Positions 34,118 through 45,806 of a stretch of DNA of 64,000 nt are shown piece after piece. The notes under the pieces are model-generated. The model saw only the letters and a list, made by a program, of their open reading frames with translations, was not told the origin of the DNA and ran no database searches. Made by a program: the position numbers and the translations under genes. Each line of letters opens with the position of its first letter. Within the stretch, counting starts at the first letter, position 1. Origin of the DNA: Silurus meridionalis (taxonomy: Eukaryota > Chordata > Actinopteri > Siluriformes > Siluridae); assembly GCF_014805685.1 (NCBI RefSeq), contig NC_060890.1:17957000-18020999 (forward strand), written 5' to 3'.

Positions 34118-35980
34118 CCATTTCTTTTTTTTCACACAATAACAAGAAAGGCTGATGCAATACTTAGTTTAATTACTGGTTATATAATCTCTTAGTGCCT
34201 GCAATCTGCTAAATGTAGACCATATTACCTATTACATATATATTTTATTTTTGGTTCTGCTTAGAATTGATTAAGTGTGCATTTTAATGGGACTGTCTAC
34301 AGACTATCCAAAAACAGAGAATTGAATGCATGTGCCACAAAAAAAATATAAAATTTGTGTCCACTGAAACTACAAAATTCCCAGGGTCCTCAGCTAGCAA
34401 ATGACAAACTTTATTAAAACAAGCTGCATAGTTGCTCACACCTGTATTACTTCTGCATTCCATACCTTCCCACCTGTTGAAACTTAGTTTGTCCTGTTTA
34501 CGGATCTTTGCCTGATTATTTCCAGCTTGTCTTAATATATGTAACATGAAAATTAGTCAAATATAGTGAGAGGATCAGAGAAAAAAAGAGCCATTCAGAG
34601 GAAAGTTTAATAAAAGCCCAGCTATGTTAATGACCAGTGCAGACATTTCGACAAAATGATTTAGGGCCACAAAAAAAGAATTGAAGTCTGTACTTAAAAT
34701 GTCTGTTGCTATTAAAAAAGCTGAGTATATTAAATATGATCTAATTTCATAATATAAGAATATCTCCAGACTGCACTAAAAGCCAAATCCATTACTTTCC
34801 CATGTTGCCTATGAGGTAAAACTTTAAAGTGTGTTACACTTTGGATGCAGTAGTTGTCTCTGAAATGATAGGTAGGAAGAAGGCAATCTTGACATTGCGA
34901 ATTAGCCTGCAGTAAACGCTCTGATCTGGCACTGTTTTTGCAAAGGCAGATGGTTCCCCCCTCACTCATGTCAGTTTCACAGAGCTGTGTCAATCCTGAG
35001 AGGCTGTCAACATGAAACCACTCAACAGCTCTCTGCCAACCTCACTGGTCCTGGAGCAGTGATTTTATCCCCAGTTACACTCAGGTTACAATCTGGCATA
35101 GAATGTCCCATGGTGACTGTTTAAAGAACAGACTTGGCTTGCTGTGTCAGTAGTGGTGGGTGTCTGTCTGTGGAACGGTTGGCATGGCTTCAAGCCAGTA
35201 CAAATGCTGTGCCGCTCCCTCTCGCTACCCCACTGTGCAGAGACAAGCTAATGAAGGCTAATTTTGAAAGACATGCAGTGTTATTGCAGTGCTACTTTTT
35301 CTGCTTACGGGTGATTTAAAGAATTAGGGATGGTTCTTTGGACTAAAAGCCATTGACCAACCATACATTATGAATTAGGGGCTTTTCGAAATGTTGCATT
35401 CACTACCTATGAATTTGACTTTAAATAGCTTGAAATAACTTTATTAACTTTCATTCTAAATGAAACACAGCATATCTGTGTAATGTCAATGCAAAGTACT
35501 CATTACAAGTTATAAAGGGTGTGGATTTTTGATTGAAGCTTAGACAAATGGCATGTCAGTGGCGGAAAAAATAAGAGATTTAATCTCTTTTAACATAATA
35601 TGCATAGAATTTAGAATTAAATTGGCTTAGCACACTGCTGCCGACTTCTCAATTCTGATGGGAAAGGTGTTGATTAATTACTGTCAGATATGTACTTCCT
35701 GCTGCAAGGCAAATCCATTCATTCATCCACTCTATGCTGCCTATGCCACAATGGGGTCAATGGGGAGCCTGTGGCCTATACAGGAAACTCAGGGCACAAG
35801 GCAGGGGACAGAGTGCTTACTCATCACAGGGTATAATCTCACACACACTATGAATAATTTGATACTACTTGCAATGCAATGTAGTATCAAATTGCAATGT
35901 AGATATGTAATGTAGACTATATGAATACTAATCAGTCTACAGTCTTGCATGTTTTTAGACTGTAGGATAAACCAGAGCAC
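34114..35980. other. No gene recognised
   Basis: The sequence between the CA array and the second Tc1-like element has no repeat or exon I can name. The block 34850-35110 is less AT-rich and could hold conserved non-coding sequence. That is a guess from composition only. Confidence 0.5.
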
Positions 35981-36246
35981 ATACAATGGGGCAAATGAGT
36001 ATTTGATACACTGCCGATGTTTTTCCACTTACAAAGAACAGAGAGATCTGTAATTTTCAATGTAGGTACACCTCAACTGTGAGAGACAGAATCTAAAATA
36101 ATAAATCCAGAAAATCACATTGTATGATTTTTAAATAATTAAATTCCATTTTATTGCATGAATAAGTATTTGTTTACAAGTAAAGAGGTCAGACGTTTCC
36201 TGTAGTTCTTGACCAGGTTTGCACACACTGCGGCAGGGATTTTGGC

Positions 36247-36669
36247 TCACTGCTCTATACAGGTCTTCTCCAGATCTTTTAGGTTTGGGGCTGTCGCTGG
36301 GCAACACAGAGTTTTAGCTCCCGCTATAGATTTTCTATTGCGTTCAGGTTGGAGACTGGCTAGGCCACTCCAGGACCTTGAAATGCTTCTTATTGAGCCA
36401 TTCCTTAGTTGCCCTGGCTGTGTGTTTGGGGTCATTGTCATGCTGGAAGATCCAGCCACGACCCATCTTCAATGCTCTTACTGAGGGAAGGAGGTTGTTG
36501 CCCAAAATCTCACAATACATGGCCCCTTCCATCCTCCCCTTAATACGGTGCAGTTGTCCTGTCCCCTTTGCAGAAAAACACCCCCAAAGCATGATGTTTC
36601 CACTCCAATGCTTCCCGGTTGGGATGGTGTTCTTGGGATTGTATTTATCGTTCTTCTTCCATCAAACAC
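36247..36669 (-). pseudogene. Tc1-like transposase remnant
   Basis: Overlapping frames 36344-36592 and 36247-36459 carry the middle of the DDE domain ([44 protein letters not shown]). A frameshift precedes the region of the third catalytic residue. Confidence 0.78.
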
Positions 36670-36884
36670 GGCGAGTGGAGTTTATACCAAAAAATATTCT
36701 ATATTCTATGTTCTATTCTATTCTATTTTGGTCTCATCTGACCATGTAACCTTCTACCATGCCTCCATTGGATCATCCAGATGGTCTTTGGTGAACTTCA
36801 GAAGGGCCTGGACATGTGCTGGCTTGAGCAAGGGGACCTTGCACACTGCAGGATTTTAATCTATGACTGTGTAGTGTGTTACGG

Positions 36885-37115
36885 GGGAGTGGTAGCTCCA
36901 GTGGTTAAGGCGCTGGATTACTAATCTGAAGGTCGGGGGTTCAACCCCGGTATCGCCAAGCTGCCACTCTTGGGCCCTTAAACAAGGCCCTTAACCCTCC
37001 GTATCATGGCTGACCCTGCGCTCTGACCCCAGTTTCCAAGCAAGCTGGGCTATGTGAAGAACAAATTTCACTGTGTTGTAATGTATATGTGACAAATAAA
37101 GGCTATTCTATTCTG
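36885..37115 (+). mobile_element. tRNA-derived SINE nested in the Tc1-like element
   Basis: The head is gtggtagctccagtggttaa ggcgctggatt ... aaggtcgggggttcaacccc. The body is tatcatggctgaccctgcgc. The tail is gtgacaaataaaggctattc then ttctgttcc. It interrupts the transposon between 'gtagtgtgtta' and 'taatggtaacc', so it is younger than the Tc1 insertion. Very close to 22130-22372. Confidence 0.85.
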
Positions 37116-37772
37116 TTCCTAATGGTAACCATTAGGACTGTGGTTCCAGCTCTATTCAGGTCATTGACCAGGTCCTCCCCTGTAGCTCTAGGCTGATCCC
37201 TCACCTTTCTAAGGATCATTGATACTACACGAGGCTAGATCTTGCATGGAGCCCCAGTCTGAGGGAGATTGACAGTCATCTTGAATTCTTCTATTTTCAA
37301 ATAATTGCAGCAACAGATGCTGCCTTCTCACCAAGCTGATTGCCTATTGTCCTGTAGCCAATCCCAGCCTTGTGCAGGTCTACAATTTGGCCCTAGTGTC
37401 CTTAGACAGCTCTTTGGTCTTGCCCATAGTGGAGAAGTTGGTGTCTGAATGATTGAGTGTGAGGACAGGTGTCTTTTATAAAGGTAACGAATTCAAACAG
37501 GTGCAAATAATACTAATGAATTAGTTAATGCAATTAAGGTAATGAGTGGAGGATAGGGTGGCTTCTTAAAGACAAACTAACAGGTCTGTGAGAGACAGAA
37601 TTCTTGCTGGTTGGTAGGTGATCAAATTCTTATTTCATGCAATAAATAAAACAAACAGATTCTGTCTCACAGTTGAGGTGTACCTACATTGAAAATTACA
37701 GCTTACTGTTCTTTGTAAGTGGGAAAACTCGAAAAATCAGCAGTGTATCAAATACTTATTTGCCCCACTGTA

Positions 37773-38200
37773 TATGGAGTTCTGGAATTTAATCCCCCAA
37801 CCCCAAAGGTGTGAGACCAGTACTCAAATTACAAATTTCTCTCAATTTATATTTATGCATTCAATCAAAAATATAATTGCTTTATATGTTCTATATTATA
37901 TACATAAGGACATGTATGGAAGAGGTTATACATCAAGATATACAATATATTAACTGGTTTTAAAAATCTGTGTGCATTTCTTTAAAAAATAAACACCTTT
38001 AAGGTTTTTGGAGTTGGAAGCTTGGAAGCACTTTTGCCAGTGCTTTTTAAAACAGATAAAGCTGTTTCTTTGGGTTCATCTCGTGCTTTATTGTTCAGAT
38101 TTATTAACTTATTAAGGCTGGTGACAGATGGCACTTTATGAACAGAAGTTTTTGGAAATTTCAAAGTATGGTGTTGCTTAAGTCAAGTATTGGTGAGGGG
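37773..38200. other. No gene recognised
   Basis: AT-rich. A 60-codon minus frame at 37982-38164 has no motif. Confidence 0.5.
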
Positions 38201-38204
38201 TAAT

Positions 38205-38462
38205 GGAAGTATTATAGTTCATTCCAAATGTGTTTTGAAGGGTTAAGGTCAATGACCTGTAGCAGGCCACTCATGATCTTCCACTCCAAACCATTAAAAC
38301 AATATCTTAATAGAAATCGCTTTGTGCACAGGGGCATTGTCGTGAACAGGTTTGGGTTTCTCAGTTCAAGGTAATGAACAAGGGAATGCTACTGAATCCA
38401 AAGACATCCTGGACAATTGTGTGCCTCCAACTTTGGGGTAACAGTTTGGGGAAGATCTTTCT
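38205..38462 (-). mobile_element. Degraded fish DNA-transposon repeat, copy 3
   Basis: Shares landmarks with 1830-2060 (cttccactccaaaccatt, gctttgtgcacaggggcatt, gaacaggtttgggtttctca, tgtgcctccaactttggggt aacagtttgg). Confidence 0.65.
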
Positions 38463-38464
38463 AC

Positions 38465-38612
38465 TAGTTCAGCCCTGTTTTTTTTCTGTTTCTGTGATTG
38501 TTGTTTTATGTAGCAACTGGGTTCTGGAGGAACGTTGTTTCATTTCACTGTGTACTGCATCAGCTATATATGGTTGGAATGACAATAAAAGCTTCTTGAC
38601 TTGACTTGAAGA
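38465..38612 (+). mobile_element. L2-like LINE 3' tail
   Basis: Ends with ggttggaatgacaataaaag cttcttgacttgacttga, the hallmark 3' end of fish L2-type LINEs. Severely 5' truncated. The reverse complement is seen at 54184-54290. Confidence 0.65.
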
Positions 38613-38619
38613 TCCACAT

Positions 38620-41600
38620 ATGGCTGAAAAATTCAGGTGTGCTGTAAATATATGTATGTGTAAATATAAGCAATATGAGGCAAGCAATGACAACCCACTT
38701 GTTTCAGGGAGGTTTCAGCACATTCAAATCTAACTATAAATGATTAAAAGGGACTACATATTCTTTACTAAATTACACTTGTTAGTGTTGGGAAATCGCT
38801 ATGGTATACCAGGAATTAACCACTTTTGTACAGGCTAGAAATGGAAAGTAATCACACTGTGAGTGTTAAGAAAAAAATTTACAATGTTGTTTTTTTTATA
38901 ACAGCATTCACCGTGTTTTATTCTTTATACAGAACACTTTGTACTCTTTCCATGAGGATAAGTAGATCCTTGAATGTTACAAATATCTAAAGGAGAAAAA
39001 GGAATGGTTTGTGATTATTAAAGTATTAACCCAGTAGGGATTCTGCAGGGTCTCTGGTGATTTTGTTCAGCAGTAGGAGGCAGCTAGTGAGAGAGACTCT
39101 CAAACCTCTCATTTAGATTGTATAACTCTAAATGAAAAAAAAAAAGTTGCTATTGATGGATTAGTGCCCGAAATCTTTTCATCAAAGAAAGAATCTTAGG
39201 ATAATTTCTGCAAAACTGTTTAAATGATGGCTGCTGACCTTTTCCTCTATGCACAATATTTCAAATTACTTTATAATTTCAGGTTTGCACATTTGGACCT
39301 TTCCTTAAATCAGACCAAGATGTTTCCATCGTTCAAGTCCAGATATTGGCATGGCCATTTATTTGGCATCCTGCAGCCATATTGATTTGGATGTTTAATT
39401 TGGATGATTCATATTCTACAATAGATTTGGGGAAACTTTTTTTCCCAAATCAGCCAATGCCTGGCCAAAAGTTTCCACCTGACAAGACACTATTCCACTT
39501 ATGATGAATGAATGATGGTTGATAAAGTTTAAAAGTTACATTTTGTAAATTGTTCATAAGAAAAAAACTTCCTTCATGCTAATTTTTGCTTTTCTGTGCC
39601 TCCCCCAACATCACAATATAAATGTTTCCTTTTTGTGGGGAAAGTTAAGACATTGTAAACCTTCTTATGCACTGCAGAAAACTACATTTTAGCAAGTGAA
39701 AATAGTTATAATACAATATATATAATACATTATAATAGTCAATACAGAATATTAAACATAGTCAAAAATAGTATTTCCCAATATAAGATTTCTACAGATC
39801 AAACACTAATAATAAAAAAGGAAAAATTACTACAGATGTATGGAAATTGGTTTAAAAATACTATACAGTACTTGGTTTATGATGAACTTATAGTAAATAC
39901 TAGATAGTCAGTTAATGTCAAGATGTCCCCCAGTATTAAAGCACCTTACAGTTCCAGTGTCCTCAGTTTGACTGTGAGCATTGTTTGCCGTCTGTAGCCT
40001 CACATTTTCTCACCATGTTCATTGGGATTTCCTTCCAGTTCCCAAAACATACTAATAGACTGGTGACACTTAGGTATAAAAAGTGTGTGTGCATGTTGCT
40101 CTTCGGTGTATCCCAGGTGTATTCCCAATTCACACCCAATGTTCCTGTAATAGGTTCTGGAAGATCCATGATCCCAACCAGGATAGAGTGGTTAGTGAAG
40201 ATGTATGAATACATTTGTGTAAATTCCCCTAAAGGTTCCCCTCATTGTGTGTAATTTTACACTGTACTGGGTACTTCATCACATTAACTGATGCTATTTA
40301 TTAGTTGCTCATTTTGTGGTGATAATGATTAACTAATTTAATTACATAACAAATGCACTGAATGTTTTTTTAAACAGTGACAAATGAATACAAAGTCTTG
40401 AGGAAGCCAAAACACCCTGAGCCTTTTTATTCATACTTACGAGTGTGCCACCTAAAAACCCCCACCTAATTCAGTATTCATGCTCTGTACGCGTTCCCTA
40501 CTAAATGTATTAAGGTCCAGGGAATAATGTGTGAGAGAATGAGGGGGAAAGTAAATGACAAATTGTTCTGGAAAACACACGCAAGCACATATTCCCCAGA
40601 GCAGTGTGAGAACAAGCTTGTCCGAGCCAAGAGAGCAGCAGGGCTGCAGATGGAGAAGCGCAATGGCTCTCCTTCAATCAGTAAGATCCACAGGCTGGGG
40701 GGTCTCACACCAATCCGACTCCCAGATCCCTGCACCCCCGCAATGTCTGCTCTTTCCCTGCTCTTTCCTCTCCCACTGGTTCATTCTTGTTTTATTTTTA
40801 TTTTTTAATGAGACATCACAGGTCAGTGAGTAGTGCAAGCTATAAATTGGGTGAGAGAGGGGGATTAAGGCATATTTCTGCACATATTTGTTTCTAGCAA
40901 CGATAGCCAGAAACATAGAATGGATATCCATATTTTAACAGAAAGAAACAAACAGAGTCAGACATCTAAGTTTCCTGTACAAACCAAACCAGATTTCCTT
41001 CTCACACCCAACTTCTTAAACTCGTTACCAGATTCTCCTACTGACAAATTGATTTAGATGTAAAATCAATATTATTGGTCAAGTCATTTGGATTGGAATT
41101 AATACATTTCTTGGAAATCATAAAACAGCTGGAAAGAGGCCTTATGTTTCCATAGTTACAAGATTTCTCTTACAACTCAATCCTGAACTGTGGAAGATTA
41201 CCATTGATCGGCAAGGAATAAGAAGTCTTCGTCTCCACATCATTACTGAAACCTCCAAAGTGTTTATTGATTCACATTTAGCCATCCACGTGCCTATTCT
41301 GGATGCAGTCCGATTAAATCACCATACCAGTTCGGGCTTTGTCATGCTTTCTTTGTCTCTATCTGCACACATTTTGTGGTTTGGAGTGGAGCTTTTAAGC
41401 CTAGTGTGATAGATCATTTTAGCTGCTGATGACTCTGTCTAGGGTTGGGAATAAATGGTCTTTCATTACCACAGACGTCAAGCCGTAGCAAATGAATTAT
41501 CGTGTCTCATTGTCATAGACTGCCTTGCACTGCTTTGTATTGTGACAGCCTATCAAACTTCAGCCAACAGTCATGCAAGCTGTCAGCTTTATCATGTATT

Positions 41601-42020
41601 ATTACCACTGAGTGCAAAGAAATTTATGAAAATAAGATTCAAAAGAACAATGGTCCTCTGTTGTTATCAATAGTATATACAAAATTCCTGATCGTTTTGG
41701 GTGAAAAATGAGATGCACATTCGAAAGTCTTTTGTTTGTCACTGAATCCTTTTACAACTGTTTCAAACTCTTGTTGCCATGTGAACGAGTGGAGGGGGAA
41801 AAAAACCAAAAACAATAGATGGATTTCAGTGATCCATAATAAAAGTTTAAATGAATAATTGAACAAACACACAAATATTCACAATGTCTCATTATTTAAA
41901 AGAACACATTTTTAATTAAAGACATTTGTATTAAAAATGTATCAAACATTATTCAGTTCACAAGAAAGTGCTGTGCTGTACCCGACTCACCTCTCTAGCA
42001 CTCACGGCAGTAACTTACCA
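38620..42020. other. Intergenic stretch, no gene recognised
   Basis: No transposon ends or splice-bounded exons are seen. A relatively GC-rich block (40470-40790) is open on the plus strand (40527-40808) with KLVRAKRAAGLQMEKRNG... but has no recognisable family. Confidence 0.5.
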
Positions 42021-42032
42021 TATAAATACCCA

Positions 42033-42038
42033 TTTATT
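42033..42038 (-). terminator. Candidate COX7A2L polyadenylation signal
   Basis: AATAAA on the minus strand about 606 bp past the stop. A plausible but untested 3' end. Confidence 0.3.
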
Positions 42039-42643
42039 TTGAACTGATTTACAGAGCAGAGACCGGTTGCATTAAAATGCAAAAGCGATTAAAATAGCTG
42101 CAAGATACAGTTTCCTCCATTTTTTTCATTCGTCAGATGTTTCAGATCTCATTTTCAAAACAGACTCAATCACTGACACCACCACATAACTCTATCTTTA
42201 ATGTAGTCCAGGTTGTATGCGTGACCAGTGTGTGAATAATATTTTAAATACAAAGAAAAACTTTATAGCCTTCACTGTAAAGTAATTTTGAATTTCTCTC
42301 TAGGATCAATTAAGTGATCTATCTAAGATCTATCTACACAGGAAGCCTTCTCATACTCAAACTTATTTAAATTAAATCTGAACTAAATTCCCCATTCTCA
42401 CCAACACACATGTATTGCTGCTTGAGAAGCTAACCATTTGTCCCTTTGTATTAACTGGAGAAGACCAGTATAGCAGGATTGTTCACAGTAAATAAGGTCA
42501 GAAGAAGTTCAGAGTCCTCCCCAGAATCTTCCCACAGAACTGCCATTTGTCACACGATGATAAATATATCCAGGTGCACATTAAAGTCTCTCTTAAAGTT
42601 CACAAATACCAATGTGAGGACGTGCAAACACGCTGGTTAACCC

Positions 42644-42784
42644 TCACTTATTCTTTGGCTGTGCTGCTATGTAAAGAGCCACCAAACAGTACAGAGCACC
42701 TCCGACAGTCAAAGCCATGGTGGTCCTGTACAGGAGCCGGTCAGGAATACCACGTTTTAGGTGCACGGGGATCCCATCTGAAGC
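42644..42784 (-). CDS. cox7a2l: COX7A2L coding exon 3 with stop
   Basis: 46 codons plus TGA (42644-42646). The acceptor is ttttaag|gct. This gives FQ-ASDG where human has FQ-KADG, so the junction is one residue shorter. Confidence 0.94.
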   Translation of the reverse strand, partial: ASDGIPVHLKRGIPDRLLYRTTMALTVGGALYCLVALYIAAQPKNK

Positions 42785-44169
42785 CTTAAAATTTGAGAAT
42801 AATCCAGTCATTAAGAGAGCAGACATAACTCCAGTAACAATTGAACTTTTTCCCTAAAATACATACCTGAAATATCCTCTGGAGATCTGGAACTCTGTTG
42901 GCACCCATGTACTCCAGAGGAGCTTTGGACTCAGACATCAGTTTGGTTGGTGTAGAAAAGATCAATGTAGAAGTTTCAGAGGGTACACTTGTCCCTAAAC
43001 CCTGGAATCAAATTACATTCACTTTGAGACATTTAACTTTATGTTTGTATGTCCAAGTTTACCCTAATTCAATCCTTTTTTTTTTCAATTTAATTTTTGA
43101 TCATAATCACATTGTATAGAATCATTCCTTTACCTGCAATCAGAGGGCAGCCTTCGGTGGAATCAGTAGCAGACAAATACACTAAACATAACCCTAGCAC
43201 AACATATCACTAGTCTATCATTAGCAGTGTCTACCAATGAATAACTTTACATGATTTTGAAACCCTGACATATATGTTATAACCAAAACCCAAGCATAAC
43301 TAAAGCAAAGAATAATTTAGACACACATCTAGATCAAGATGGTGTTGTTTAAAAGTATTTAGTGACAAATGAGGAGGACCAATGCTTAGCCAAACAAGGT
43401 ACATTTGAGACACAAATACAAAAGAGACAAAAGAAAATCTTGTTTTTGATTAAACCTCAGTTCTCTCCAGGAAGGATTGACCAAATCCCATGGAAAGTGT
43501 CAGTTAAGAGTTCAATACTCTGCTCAACTACTGTGAGAATTATAAATCATTTTTAAAAATCATTCTGAAAATCAGCTTCATGTAAACATAAATAAGAGCT
43601 GAGATCAGTCATGTATTGCAAATGTATTGTTGGATCAGTGCATCTATAGACTCTCAGGAAGAAAAATGGTGAGGTGGTACCCTTTATGCACATTTCTCAT
43701 TCATGTTCTATCTAGAAAGATGTAGATAATGCATATTGAAAGCTTTAGGGTCCCAATTATGACAATTGAATCTTCCAAGGGAGGAATACACTATAATATA
43801 CAATATAAAAAGGATGTAAGGTAATGGCATTTACAGAGAGAGGGGCAATATAAGGTTACCAACCCAACTACAAGGACACATTTCCAGTTCAGTACCATTT
43901 CATTCTCGAGTACTCATAAAAACATTAATGATAGCTTTAAAGCAAATCGACACTGGCTATATGCAGACATTCAACCAAATTTGAATGATCCAATGACAAA
44001 CCCCAGGACACGACACTGTTAGCTTTTTCGGCTAACCAGTTAGCCAGGAATTTCAGGAAAAATGTTTACTTTTCTTCCAGTTTGTAATGTAAATTACCTG
44101 TGGGCAGTAGGCAGTAGAAGACCCAGACCCGGTCAGCCTCTGTGTGAAACCGCTGAATTTATAGTACAT
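42644..44169 (-). CDS. cox7a2l: COX7A2L (SCAF1/COX7RP) supercomplex assembly factor, complete, 3 coding exons
   Basis: Exons are 44098-44169, 42867-43001 and 42644-42784, phase 0 throughout, giving 115 aa (human 114). The N-terminus [14 protein letters not shown] and the C-terminal [20 protein letters not shown] ... AAQPKNK identify COX7A2L. The N-terminal and middle part (1-69) acts as presequence and complex III contact. The C-terminal half is the COX7A-like domain with one transmembrane helix (about 88-108, [20 protein letters not shown]) that replaces COX7A2 in complex IV. Known role: joins complexes III and IV in the inner mitochondrial membrane. The Val-Pro of the NRVPDLQ segment, next to the residues deleted in some mouse strains, is present. 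An upstream in-frame ATG at 44277 was rejected because MYYK matches the family start. Confidence 0.96.
42867..43001 (-). CDS. cox7a2l: COX7A2L coding exon 2
   Basis: 45 codons. Contains [10 protein letters not shown] and [11 protein letters not shown]. The acceptor is attccag|ggt and the donor is cag|gtatgt. Confidence 0.94.
44098..44169 (-). CDS. cox7a2l: COX7A2L coding exon 1
   Basis: 24 codons, [24 protein letters not shown]. The start codon is at 44167-44169 and the donor is cag|gtaat. Confidence 0.94.
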
Positions 44170-44204
44170 TTTCCCGGCTGGGTTAACCTGACCTCGGCGT
44201 GTGG

Positions 44205-44210
44205 CACGTG
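44205..44210. promoter_or_regulatory. E-box CACGTG in COX7A2L 5' region
   Basis: Palindromic CACGTG 36-41 bp upstream of the COX7A2L start codon, in a short GC-rich island. Bound in other promoters by USF or MYC/MAX-type factors. Whether it is promoter or 5' UTR here is unknown. Confidence 0.5.
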
Positions 44211-44258
44211 AGCGACCGGCTTTCCTTCTTCCGCGTCGCAGAGGGTGTCCAACAAATA

Positions 44259-44266
44259 TGACGTCA
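44259..44266. promoter_or_regulatory. Perfect CRE (TGACGTCA) in COX7A2L promoter
   Basis: Full 8-bp palindrome about 90 bp upstream of the start codon, next to GGAAG-type ETS cores on the minus strand (44221-44232). CREB/ATF plus ETS sites are a common pattern in promoters of mitochondrial genes. Function is inferred. Confidence 0.6.
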
Positions 44267-44289
44267 CTCCCGTTCACACAAAGGGGTTG

Positions 44290-45754
44290 AGTGCCAATAA
44301 TGAGTAAAATGTAACAATAAACATATACGTCAAATTATTCATAACCTAAACAAGAACGTACACAAAAAGTTTATTGGGCTTCAATAATTGATCAAATAAA
44401 TGGAAAAAACAATTTTTATGTTTATTCCATAATTGCAAAATATGTGGACATTGTGGTTCTATGTACATTTTGCAATTAACAAAAATAATAAAAAAAAATT
44501 GTACTTGTGGTGTGGTACAATCTTTTAAGCAACTTGAAAATTATATTTAGAATTTTATTCATTATTCTTTTCATTTCACATTAAAGGATATAATTATCTT
44601 TTTCAGGCAAAGTAACAAGTCATTTGAATACATTGTCATCTTTTATATTTTGATGGCCAAGTTCGACATTCATAAATGTATATTTTTGTAAATCTCTTCC
44701 TAAATTAATGCCTTTAAATATTATAAAAAATACAAAACCTTTAGAACTTGTTAAATCTAATAGAAAACCACAAATCTTCTGTTATTGTCCCGACGCTCAG
44801 ATTTAATTAATGATACATTGTGATTTTTTTCTGTTTTTATGTTTCTATTTTTTCCTTCATTTATTTCTTTGTTTATTCATTTGTTGGTTTACTCTTCTGT
44901 TATTTAATTAAATTTTTTGTTAAGTCTGCTTATACTGTATATCTTCAATTTATTTTTCTGTTCCGTTAACCGTGGATAGTTAATTGTATAACTACATGTT
45001 TTACACCAGAAAGATATGAATATACTTTTTTTTTCTCAAGATTGTTGTTATAATCTCTTTTATTTAAAAAACTGCAAAACATTAGTAGAACCTCAATGAT
45101 CTGTTTAAACAGTTACAATTATTTTCTTGAACTCAACCTGAATAAACATGTTTTAAAGTATTAAAATATTTACTAAGTCCTTTAAATATTTACATGAATT
45201 TCAGGGTTTTCTAGTGTTTCAGAGTTGCTAATTTCTCTTTAGTGAGTTCACATTTACATTTATATTTTATATTTAAAAAAATCCACTTTCCACTTTCAAT
45301 CTGGATGCTTTCCAGATATCCTCACTTATATCACTTCTATATATTCCACCACCTAGGCCCAGAACAAAGAAGAGTCTTGAAACGTGACTTCTTTTCATGA
45401 ACTCCACAAGTGTCACAGTGTCATCTGCATATTTGCTTCAGTGGAAGAGAATATGCATGGGGAAAATCTGAGCTTTTGTACAAAGCAGTTAACATTGCAA
45501 ATAGCAGTACTTAATATTTTAACAAATAGGCATCTAGAAATCAATAGAGAATGTTGAACATTTAATATTGCTAATGCTGCATGTTTATATTGTTAGTGTT
45601 AATTATCGAAATATTCCACAACCTTCAGTAAAATAAATATTTTATGTTGAAGAAAAAACCCTGATTTTCTGTTATAGACTAGAGACCACATCCTCAGGCG
45701 CACTTTCTGCTGAAGGATTAGTCCTGTTTTACCCAGAATAAGAAGGAAAGAGAG

Positions 45755-45806
<52 letters not shown>

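Larger units (their letters stand above)
35984..37770 (-). mobile_element. Second Tc1-like transposon, with a SINE nested inside
   Basis: TA flanks at 35982-35983 and 37771-37772. The ends are inverted (caatggggcaaatgagtatt and, at the right, aatacttatttgccccactg), extending over 110 bp to gtgagagacagaatct. Related to but distinct from the element at 29183. Without the nested SINE the length is about 1.55 kb, normal for Tc1-like elements. Antisense frames keep [10 protein letters not shown] and [13 protein letters not shown]. Many stops and frameshifts. Confidence 0.88.

Noticed and set aside
42644..42826. COX7A2L exon 3 read as a stand-alone 60-aa protein starting MSALLMTG
   Set aside because: The first 14 residues are intron; the acceptor ttttaag precedes ASDGIPVH.
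44170..44277. N-terminally extended COX7A2L starting at the upstream in-frame ATG
   Set aside because: The extension overlaps the CRE and E-box, lacks family homology, and [10 protein letters not shown] matches the known start.
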